Source of the DNA: Linanthus parryae
Lineage: Eukaryota > Streptophyta > Magnoliopsida > Ericales > Polemoniaceae
DNA: 64,000 bases
Assembly (NCBI GenBank): GCA_023055425.1
Contig: JALGPY010000005.1
Span: forward strand, 86,903,495 to 86,967,494
Direction: 5' to 3'
Numbering within the stretch: position 1 is the first letter of the stretch; every line of letters starts with the position of its first letter. Shown here in pieces: positions 56,414-64,000 of this stretch. A model generated the notes under the pieces. It saw only the letters and a program-made list of their open reading frames with translations. It had not been told where the DNA came from and ran no database searches. The translations under genes were made by a program, and so were the position numbers.

Positions 56414-57380
56414 CAAGGTATACAAACCGTAATTGACGCTACTCTGTCACAAGAATCCCTTGTTCATGTTATTGGTCAACCTACTTCGTATTATATATGC
56501 TCTTCTCTGGAGCGCAGGTATGCTTCCCTATCTCGAGCAAATATCATACAACTCAAAACTGAACTACAAAGTATCAAGAAGAAGTCGGATTCAAAATATT
56601 TTTATATGCAGAAACTTAAAACTATTCGTGACAAATTAATTGTTGCCTCTGTGGTTATAGAAGATGCAAATATGCTTTTGTTTATGCTTAGTGGTTTACC
56701 GGTTGAATATAACCCTTTTCGCTCTTCTATTCGCACTAAATTCGACCCCCCTTTCTCCTCACGAACTTGTCGTTCTTCTCAAAGACGAAGAAAAAATATT
56801 GGAAAATCGAACTAGTTCATATCTAAACATGGCTTTTTCCTTTCACATACTGGCCACCTTCTCAAAAATTTCTCTCGTGGTGGTGGAGGTCATAGAAGGA
56901 GTGGAAGGTTTGGTTATTCTAGATATAACAATAAGAATACTAGAGGTGGTTTTTATAGAGGAGGTGGTTGTTTGATGGTTCTCGGGGTTGATCAGGACCT
57001 TATCGTGGTGGTGGAAGGTCTGATAACCCCAGGGGAAGAAACTGTTCAAGTCAAAGAAACCATTAAAACTCCTCTTCTAACTATACTATTACTTGTCAAA
57101 TTTGAGGAAATTACTACCACTCTGCTCTTGATTGCTCGTTTAGTATGGATCATTCAAACCAAGGTCGTAGCCACCCTCATGTTAATTGATCATGCTGCTA
57201 ACACCTCTAATGCCCAGATGCAACCCAACTACTGGTTGAAAGAGACATGTGCAACAAACCATAAGACTGCAAATCCTATTGCTCTTTCTTACGCTCAAAA
57301 TTATACTGGTGGTTGTCATGTTGCTGCCGGTGGTCATGTTTTACCTCTCACACGCTCTGGTAATGGTTAACTCTCTACTA
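56414..57380 (+). pseudogene. Cop-6 gag part 2 and protease
   Basis: Frame 56390-56815 has the copia gag core: IQTVIDATLSQESLVHVIGQ, LERRYASLSRANIIQLKTELQ, and IVASVVIEDANMLLFMLSGLP. A Gly/Arg-rich linker follows in another frame. The zinc knuckle near 57095-57140 reads CQIxGNYYHSALDC, with a stop in place of the second Cys. The protease active site near 57230 reads WLKETCATNH where W-DTGATNH is expected, so the catalytic Asp and Gly are both lost. Confidence 0.85.
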
Positions 57381-58300
57381 CCACTTTTTTATTGAATCTC
57401 AATAATACTTTATTAGTACCATATTTAGCTGCTAATCGGCTCTCAGTTCACAAATTATGTTTGCAACACAATTGTAGATTTCTCTTTGATGCTCATACCT
57501 TTTCCATTCAAGAAAAGGATTCAGGTCAACTTCTATATCGGGGGTCAAAGTAAGAATGGATTGTACCCCATTCACTCTATTCATTTTCACAATATCTCTT
57601 CTGTCAAGGCTTCTGTCAGAAGTCAATGTTCAAGCTAATCTGGGACAATGAAAAGTGTCTTCTATTTGTCGTTCTCTAGATGCTCTCTCTTCTGTCTGCA
57701 AACATTGTCTTGGAGGGAGAATGTCAAGACTCCCTTACAAGTTGCTTACAAACATGTCAGGTACTCCTATACATTTACTGCAATTTTGAGGACTTTCCTC
57801 AACTAATTCTCTAAATGGTTTTAAATTTTATGTTACTTTTATTGATGGCATGTCTGGATTTACTTGGGTGTTTGGCTTGTTTCATAAATCTAATGTGACT
57901 TCTATCTTTATTAAATTTAAATTACTCGTTCAAAAAACTTGGTCATTGTACACATATGTTGATATCTGATGGAGCTGGTGAGTACATATCTTTTCTGTTT
58001 CAACGAATCTTATATGACAATAGCATTGCTCATTAGAAATTATGTCCTCATACCCCACAACAAAATGGAGTTGCATTAAGAAACACACATACATATTAAC
58101 AAAACTGCTATTACTCTTCTACAAAATGCTTCTTTACCAAATATATGTGTTTTCATGTTGTGGATGTTGTTGTTTACTTTTTCAACAGAATACCTAGTAG
58201 AGTAACTGGAAATAAATCTCTTTGTGAATTTATTTTCAAAGTCAAACCTTAGTATGATCACTTAAATTTATTTTGATGTGCTTGCTAACACTGAGATAAA
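57380..58300 (+). pseudogene. Cop-6 integrase remnant
   Basis: The stretch PYLAANRLSVHKLCLQHNC leads to a heavily frameshifted zinc-binding part. The core retains FVTFIDGMSGFTWVFGL, SDGAGEYISFLFQ and CPHTPQQNGVALRNTH. The last position normally reads VAERK, so the catalytic Glu is lost. RIPSRVTGNKSLCEF and the CAC block near 58280 mark the C-terminal end. Confidence 0.85.
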
Positions 58301-59072
58301 ATTTTAACAAACATACGTGTAGATGCAAACATGGCTCATAATTTAGGGAGAACTTATGAAACGAGAAGTTTCAACTCCAACTAGACATAGGTGGTTTTCA
58401 TAGATGAGACCTCTTGAGGAGGCCGAGTTTGATTCCTCAAGCATGCCATCATAAGGTGAGTACATATCTTTTCTGTTTCAACGAATCTTATATGACAATA
58501 GCATTGCTCAGCAGAAATTATGTCCACATACCCCACAACAGAATGGAGTTGCATTAAGAAACACACGTACATATTATCAAAACTGCTATCACTCTTCTGC
58601 AAAATGCTTCTTTACCAAATTTATGTGTTTTCATGTTGTGGATGTTGTTGTTTACTTTTGCAACAGAATGCCTAGTAGAGTAACTGGAAATAAATATCTT
58701 TGTGAATTTCTTTTCAAAGTCAAACTTTAGTATGATCACTTAAATTTATTTGGATGTGCTTGCTAACACTGAGATAAAATTTTAATCCTGAACCTTTAAA
58801 TACCAAAAGGCACTGTAAAATTATGTATTGATAGCAGTTTGTATCTGATTTTAATAGAGGCCACATGGAGAGCTCATATTAAGTAGAAGGAGTAATGTTT
58901 TAACATATACACACACACACAAAAACAAAAATACGTGTAGATGCGAACATGGCTCATAATTTAGAGAGAACTTATGAAACGAGAAGTTTCAACTCCAACT
59001 AGACATAGGTGGTTTTCATAGATGAGACCTCTTGAGGAGGCCGAGTTTGATTCCTGAAGCATGCCATCATAA
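57977..59072 (+). repeat. Tandem duplication of integrase end plus flank
   Basis: Unit 1 (57977-58454) and unit 2 (58455-59072) both begin GGTGAGTACATATC and end at CATCATAAGGTG; GGTG is shared at all three junctions. Both carry the same integrase fragment and the same flank with GGTGGTTTTCATAGATGAG. Unit 1 lacks about 140 bases that unit 2 has (58786-58930). Confidence 0.88.
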
Positions 59073-59571
59073 GGTGTCTCAATGTGTGAATTAGCCCGTT
59101 AATAGAATTAATGTCATCGTTCAAAAATTTAAAATACCAGAAACCGTAGATTTAACAGAATTTATAATTGAATTCATTAGTACGAAAATGAAGAAACGCC
59201 TTATGTTTATAGTTAAATTCTATATTTTATGGGGGTATTCAGGACAATGATAATTAATTAACATTATTTAAGAATTTATTTGAATAGTAGATTATGGAGG
59301 AGAATTGGAGATTTTGAGTTAGAAGGGTGACTAAAATCATTGTTTCTGGTGAAGTAAGGTTTAGGGCAGTTGTTCACTGACTACGGGTGGTGAGAATTGC
59401 ATGGAAGTGTCAGTGATAACATCAAACGACAATATTGAAATAACAGTTCAATATACTTGGTAACATCACATGTTGTTTGGTTTAAACTCATCATGTAGAA
59501 AGAAATATGGTAGATGCATGCAAGATTAATTAGCAGACGCTACTCATTAATTATTTTTAGGTCAAGGTAGA

Positions 59572-59617
59572 AGATATATATATATATACATATATATATA
59601 CATATATATATATATAT
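59572..59617. repeat. (TA)n/(CATA)n microsatellite
   Basis: TATATA runs broken by CATA units in the left arm of the inverted repeat, right after the end of the SRA reading frame. Confidence 0.9.
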
Positions 59618-60217
59618 GCGTACCTCGATTTCTCCGAACTTTGCCCACTGATTGCCGGTTAGTTTAGACTGTTCTAGCCTCTGCACCAACTCAAACGCGT
59701 ATACCATTTTACCCGTAGGTGGACTTTCTTCCTAAAATGAGTCGACCTTGTATAACCCATCGTACATGTATAATAGGTCGAAGTTGCCTCCTTCACCTAC
59801 TTTCCTGTTTCCACTTATAACTCTAACAGGGTATTTAATGCGTTGAATGTTTCTCAATGCAAGTATTCCACCTTGGAGCTTCTCGTCTACTGGTTGTTTC
59901 TTCCCAGAAGCTCCTGCATTGCTGATGAATATCAGAAACTATGAGCCATCGATTTTCTTACGATAGCCACCACAGTCAGAAGATACCACTAAGGTGCAGA
60001 TGATGTCATTGTATTGCCTTGTGAAGTCAACTTCCGTCTGTTTTTGTTTGTGGAGGTCGATGATGGAAATGGATGTCCTGAACCGAAACTCGTCCCCAAC
60101 CTCCACGCCGGGGACACTTTCGATGACATCAGCAGGTGTGATGAAATGCGAATAACTCCTAATCGGCTTTGCTTCTTGCTGATCGACCTTTCCGGCTCCG
60201 TCATTCTTCAGTTCCAT
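59615..60217 (-). pseudogene. SRA/YDG domain, SUVH-like, minus strand, two stops
   Basis: One reading frame of about 200 codons carries almost a whole SRA domain, the module by which SUVH histone H3K9 methyltransferases bind methylated DNA. It shows VPGVEVGDEFRFRTSISIIDLH, CTLVVSSDCGGY, a DEKLQGGILALRN block, YPVRVISGN, LLYMYDGLYKVDSF and VYAFELVQRLEQ, in the order and spacing of SUVH proteins. The frame is open from 60217 to 59939; a TAG there and another near 59736 are the only stops. No SET, pre-SET or N-terminal part is seen. An inverted second copy lies at 60345-60930. It could derive from a SUVH gene or an SRA-only gene. Confidence 0.8.
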
Positions 60218-60344
60218 ACAAATATCGTTGAAGCGAGGAAGGGTTTTTGAGTTGGTTAATGCTGCAAGTGGTGTTATATGGCACCTTCTATGCTTTCTTA
60301 GCCACCATAAACACCCTTCGTCGCTTCAATGTTCTTTTTATTGA

Positions 60345-60930
60345 GCTGAATAATGACGAAGTTAGAAGGGTTGATCAGCAAGAAGCAAAGCTGATCAGGA
60401 CAAATTCGCAATTCACCACACCTGCTAATGTCATCAGAAGTGTTCCCGAGTGGAGGTTGGGGACGAGTTCCGCTTTAGGACGGCCATGTCCATCATCGGA
60501 ATCCACAAACAGCAACATGCAGCAGTTGATTCTACAAGGGAAGACAACAACTATAACTGCACCTCCGTAGTATCCCTGTCTGTGGTGGCTATAGAAAGAA
60601 TGTCGATGGCAGAGACTGTCTAATAATATTCTTCAACAACGCAGGAGCTTCTGAGAAGAAACAACCAGTACACCGGAGGCTCCAAGGTGGAATACTTGCA
60701 TTGAGAAACAGTCAACGCATTAAAAATCCAGTTAGAGTTAATTATAAGAGGAAATTTGAAAGTAGGCGAGGAAGCAAGGTCTACCTCTTATACATCTACG
60801 ATGGGTTGTTTGAGGTCGAATCAATTCAGGAAGAAAGAGCACCTACATGAAAAATGGTACACGTGTTTGACTTGGTGCGGAGTCCAGGACAGCCCAAACG
60901 AATCGGAAATCATAGTTCGTGAGAAATTTA
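60345..60930 (+). pseudogene. SRA/YDG domain, SUVH-like, plus strand, frameshifted
   Basis: The inverted partner of the minus copy. It starts with FNVLFIELNNDEVRRVDQQE, then after a one-base deletion near 60450 VEVGDEFRFRTAMSIIGIH. It next has CGGYRKNVDGRDCLIIFFNN, LQGGILALRNSQRIKNPVRV, YLLYIYDGLFEVESIQEE, a stop, and VFDLVRSPGQPKRIG. The APGQP-like ending matches SUVH SRA domains better than the minus copy does. At least two frameshifts and one stop break it. Confidence 0.8.
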
Positions 60931-61060
60931 GGTACGCATATGTGTTTGTTCTACCTTTACATAAAAAATATCTATTATAATTATTCAGTGACCTCTCCTT
61001 TTTCTTGCACGCATCTGGAATATTTTTTCCTGTTGAGTAAAAATCTGGCAACCCAACAAC

Positions 61061-61420
61061 GGGGCTGTTTGGATGAGTTTAAATATGTGAGAGGTTGAGG
61101 TTAAAAGTTCACTTAATCTATAGTGTTTGGACGCAGTAAATTATTAGTAAAAGGTATTTTTTTAGATGGCGAGGTTTGAACTCGGGACCTCATGCAGGGT
61201 CTTTAAAAGCTCTAGCACTGAGCTAACACACAATTGCATAGAGAAATCCAGAAATCATCCTAAGAAGTCTGGAATTTCCAAAAAAATTCCTGATTGCTGC
61301 CCAATGTCCGAATTTTTTGGACGGAATTCTAAATTTGTTTGGGTTTGGAGATATTTGACCAATTATATCATATTTTTAGCTTTTCATTTCCTCCTTACGT
61401 CCACTCATCCAACCAAGTCC
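61061..61420. mobile_element. Harbinger/Tourist-like MITE in the right arm
   Basis: The ends GGGGCTGTTTGGATGAG and, reversed, GGACTTGGTTGGATGAG form an imperfect 17-base terminal inverted repeat flanked by AAC on both sides (61058-61060, 61421-61423). The left arm has the uninterrupted site (CAAACAACATGTGATG on the minus strand near 59465-59485), so the insertion is proven by comparison. The 360-base element has no ORF with meaning and carries a tRNA-like block on its minus strand. Confidence 0.75.
61167..61227 (-). ncRNA. tRNA-like block with A and B boxes inside the MITE
   Basis: On the minus strand TTAGCTCAGTGCTAGAG fits a polymerase III A box and GAGTTCAAACCTC a B box, about 25 bases apart, resembling a shortened tRNA-Lys-type sequence. 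It cannot form a full cloverleaf. It could be a SINE head captured by the MITE, or chance resemblance. Confidence 0.4.
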
Positions 61421-62290
61421 AACATGTGATCCTACCAGGTGTATTTAACTTTTATTTTATTTTACAACACTGTAGTTGATGTTATCAGCGACACTTTCAT
61501 TTAATTCTCACCGCTCGTAGTAAGTGCACAATTTTCCTAACTCAAAAGAGGACTTGACCAGAAAGGAATGATTTTACTCATTCTTCTAACTCAAAAGAGA
61601 ACTTCACCTGAAAGCAGTGATTTTATTCACCCTTCAAACTCAAAATCTCAAATTCTCCTCCATAATCTAGTATTCAAATAAATTCTTGAATGAACTTTTT
61701 ATTATTTTTCCGAATACCCCCGAAAAGGTAGATTATAATTATATACACAAGGTGTTTCTTCTTTTTTCTTACTTTTGGACCATAATGTATATTCCGGTTC
61801 ATGCGCTACGGTTTCTGGTATTGTAATATTTTTGAACGATAACATTAATGCCATTCACGGGCTAATTCACACATTGAGACACCTTATGATGGCCATGTTT
61901 CATGAATCAAATTCGGCCTCCTCAAGGGGTCACATATATGAAAACCACCGATCGATGTCTAGTTGGAGTTGAAACTTCTCGTTTCATAAGTTCTCCCTCA
62001 ATTATGAGCTATGTTCACACTGATACGTGTGTGTGTACATATACATATATCTCTCTATATGGAGCTCGAAATAATTCTTATTATATATTTTTACGAAACA
62101 TCCTAAACATAAGAAAACGGAACAGGACATAATTCCTTCTACTTAATAGGAGCTCTCCGTGTAGCCTGTATTGAAATTAGACGCAAATTTTGATCAGTAC
62201 ATAATTTTACAGTGCCTTTTAGTATCTTAGGGTTTAGTATTAATATTTTATCTCATGGTTGGGGTTTAAAGTAAATATCAGTGTTAAGTA

Positions 62291-62689
62291 GATAGGGTTT
62301 AGGGACATGGATTTAGGATTAATATTAAAAGTTTTGTTTTCAGGTAAGGAGATTGAGCTACCCAAGTATGCGATATCATTCTAATAATTATATCCCACAT
62401 TATGTTTCTAATTTTTTGAATGATTTAATTAGTATGTAACCGAACATAATCTTGCTATAACCTAAATTTATGGGTATGTGTAGGGGTGCTTACGGTCCAA
62501 TTAGGTCAGTCACAGGCCACTAGTGAGAGCTAAACTTGAGTGATTGGATATGCTATCATTCAAAGCAAGATACCCCCCATTTGGAAAACTGAAGAAATAA
62601 ACCTTACACACACACACACTATATATATATACACATATATATATATATATATATGTATATATTGGTTCTGTTCTGTTAGAATCTAAGGT
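62291..62689. other. Unassigned AT-rich sequence
   Basis: No gene is seen. A CA/TA microsatellite runs from 62605 to 62660. Confidence 0.6.
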
Positions 62690-62816
62690 TTCTATGTCAT
62701 CAGAAGTGTCCCCCGAAGTGGAGGTTGGGGATGAATTTCGCTTTACGACGGCCATGTCCATCATTGGCCTCACAAACAAAAACATGAGGAGGTAGACTTG
62801 ACACCCTCAAAGTTGG
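62690..62816 (+). pseudogene. SRA/YDG-domain fragment fused to a Cop-2 LTR end
   Basis: The frame reads SEVSPEVEVGDEFRFTTAMSIIGLTNKN, then after one base shift EVDLT, the start of the same SRA domain as in the inverted repeat. It is followed within about 20 bases by the Cop-2-type LTR end. It shares the GAGGAGGTAGACTT ending with the 21245 fragment. Confidence 0.75.
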
Positions 62817-62832
62817 TCATACTTCTAGTCCC

Positions 62833-63010
62833 AGTTTCATTAACTCCAAAAATCCTTTGTCCAGAGGGTATCCAAACTACCTTTCGTTCTGTGTGGTATC
62901 ATTTCATTTGAGGGTTTGTAGGGTGTAATCTGGTGGTGCTACGTGATTACACAGTGAGAGACAATTATCTTGGGAAGCTTTCGCTCCAAATCGAACGAAA
63001 CCTAAAGGGA
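62833..63010 (+). repeat. Cop-2 family 5' LTR, right end only
   Basis: From CCCAGTTTCATTAACTCC to ACCTAAAGGGA this matches 20978-21169. The rest of the LTR upstream is absent, replaced by the SRA fragment. Confidence 0.75.
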
Positions 63011-63614
63011 TTGGCTGACAAAACTCCTGCAACGAGCACTAGTAAGGTAATTCCTACAGGATCAATACCATCACTGGTGTCGATTGGAACTCATGGGAAT
63101 GTCCAGAAATTTTTACTGGAAAAGATTTCAAGAGACTGCAATAAACGATGCTATTCTACTTGACTACCCTGTTTTGGCGAAGTTCTTGAATGAAGACGCT
63201 GCAACACTGCCTGAAAATTCAGAGAGAGAAACAGTCACTGTTGTGGATTCATGAAAACATTCTAAATTTTTGGCTAAGAACTAAGTTCTTAATGAATTAG
63301 ATAACACCTTGCATAATGTTTGTATAGTTTCTAAATTCTCTAAAGAACTTTGGAAGTCTCTTGACAAAAAGTACAAAACGAAAATGCGGAGCCAGGTTCC
63401 AAGAAGAAACGAAAGGATCACAACGACAATGGGAAAGACAAGGTGTTCCAGGGAAAATGGTACAATTTCGGGAAAACTGGCCATCGTCGAAGTGGATGCA
63501 AGAAGAAGCAGAAGATTCTTAAGAACAAAAACCGAGGAAAATTTGCGGAAACTAAAAACGGCGATGGTGTCCACTTGTCCGCGGTAGTGTCGGAGGCAAA
63601 CATGATTGGTAGTA
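63011..63614 (+). pseudogene. Cop-2 family gag with core deletion
   Basis: After a leader, SIPSLVSIGTHGNVQKFLLEK-like sequence runs to LHNVCIVSKFSKELWKSLDKKYKTK. It then jumps straight to the KDHNDNGKDKVF and FGKTGHRRSGCKKK knuckle region; about 350 bases of gag core present at 16790-17110 are missing. The knuckle has lost its first two Cys, as in the other copy. It ends where Cop-1b inserted. Confidence 0.82.
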
Positions 63615-64000
63615 TGTAGGGTTTTGATACGAATTGCACAGCGGAATAACAATAAATAGATTCCGTTCAAGACCCTCCATGAATCGCAGATCATGCATCA
63701 CAACTATGGTAAGTGATAAGAGGTTTGTGTACCTTATTTGTCTGAATTAATAAATTTACGTAGAATAGCGTCCACGTCTCTATGGATATCCAGGATTGCT
63801 CCAGATCCTTCTCGGGCCTTTGTGCTAGAAACAGAAGAAGGAGGAAGAAGAAGATCATGCAAACGGGACTCCCAAGAGGGGCTGCGTCTCACGAGGCCGA
63901 CGGCGAGGGAGGGGGCGGACGGGGGGTCTTGACCTCCTTGTCTTGCTCTCTCCTTGATTTTCTCTCTCTCAATCGTGATAACACACTTATGAGAAAATAA
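63615..64000 (-). repeat. Cop-1b: LTR start of a Cop-1 relative, cut by window end
   Basis: TGTAGGGTTTTGAT at 63615 is the Cop-1 LTR terminus. Further shared features are the CTAG.CC..AAGAGGAAGA stretch, the GAGG-rich GC block at 63895-63930 and CTTGCTCTCTC. Overall it is clearly diverged, so it is a related family in the same minus orientation, inserted into Cop-2-family gag. Confidence 0.8.

Larger units (their letters stand above)
53843..58780 (+). mobile_element. Cop-6: Ale/Retrofit-like Ty1/copia element, split by Trim-1
   Basis: Plus-strand copia with a short LTR (53843-54049), initiator-Met primer site, gag, protease and integrase, interrupted by Trim-1 at 54392-56413. RT and RNase H are not seen: after the integrase C-terminal part the sequence passes into a duplicated block and the SRA inverted repeat. 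No 3' LTR was found. Confidence 0.82.
58770..62290. repeat. Large imperfect inverted repeat carrying two SRA domains
   Basis: The left arm (~58770-60280) and right arm (~60290-62290) are reverse complements over most of their length. Matching pairs include 58785-58870 with 62110-62260, 58930-59075 with 61870-62045, 59080-59150 with 61805-61880, 59190-59450 with 61490-61760, and 59615-60250 with 60308-60930. The centre has a spacer of a few tens of bases. The right arm is longer because of a MITE (61061-61420) and small insertions. The arms have clearly diverged, so the duplication is not recent. Confidence 0.85.

Overview
This window is intergenic DNA from a flowering plant, most likely a eudicot. 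It is AT-rich and consists almost entirely of nested, decayed LTR retrotransposons with a few small DNA transposons. I found no intact single-copy host gene, and the species cannot be read from the sequence. The strongest structural evidence is paired LTRs with exact 5-bp target duplications: GTTGT, CACTA, TAATA and CAAGG.

Layout. (1) 1-16713: Gyp-A, a plus-strand Ty3/gypsy element of Athila type. It has gag, protease and env-like pieces but no reverse transcriptase or integrase, and its 5' LTR lies outside the window. A nearly complete minus-strand Ty1/copia element, Cop-1 (6127-14640), interrupts it. (2) 16714-~21180: Cop-2, a decayed plus-strand copia element that Gyp-A hit in gag. (3) 21245-21605: two opposed fragments of an SRA/YDG domain. 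(4) ~22240-36795: Cop-3, a plus-strand SIRE/Maximus-like copia element with an env-like ORF. It is split inside RT/RNase H by Gyp-B (28027-34603), a rearranged gypsy element. (5) 36885-42610: Cop-4, minus-strand copia. (6) 42611-44283: a poly-A-ended segment with a 42-bp tandem repeat, then a gene-like remnant. (7) 44284-51966: Cop-5, a full-length but dead minus-strand copia. (8) 53045-53463: a MITE. (9) 53843-~58780: Cop-6, plus-strand copia of Ale/Retrofit type, interrupted by a short non-autonomous LTR element, Trim-1 (54392-56413). (10) 58770-62290: a large inverted repeat in which each arm carries a decayed SRA domain of SUVH type. (11) 62690-64000: another SRA fragment fused to a Cop-2-like LTR end and gag, hit in turn by a relative of Cop-1 that runs off the window.

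Four things stand out. First, Gyp-B holds a complete antisense copy of mature tRNA-Asp(GTC), with CCA, exactly where the normal primer-binding site should be. The element continues with an inverted internal region and two head-to-head LTR halves, which suggests that reverse transcription ran through the whole tRNA primer and then switched template. Second, at least five fragments of an SRA domain (a reader of methylated DNA in SUVH histone methyltransferases) are scattered here, two of them as arms of a ~3.5 kb inverted repeat that could fold into double-stranded RNA. Third, several unrelated retrotransposon families carry their own short self-complementary word, repeated many times in LTRs, leaders and coding linkers: TTCAAGGCCTTGAA in Cop-3, TTCGTACGAA-type words in Gyp-A and Cop-4, GACCAGAA/TTCTGGTC in Gyp-B, and a CGCGCCAGATGC word in Trim-1. 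Fourth, Gyp-A and Gyp-B both join the 5' internal region to the env-side region with no polymerase between them, so both depended on another element.

Boundaries marked uncertain were read by eye. Family assignments rest on recognised motifs, not on database searches.
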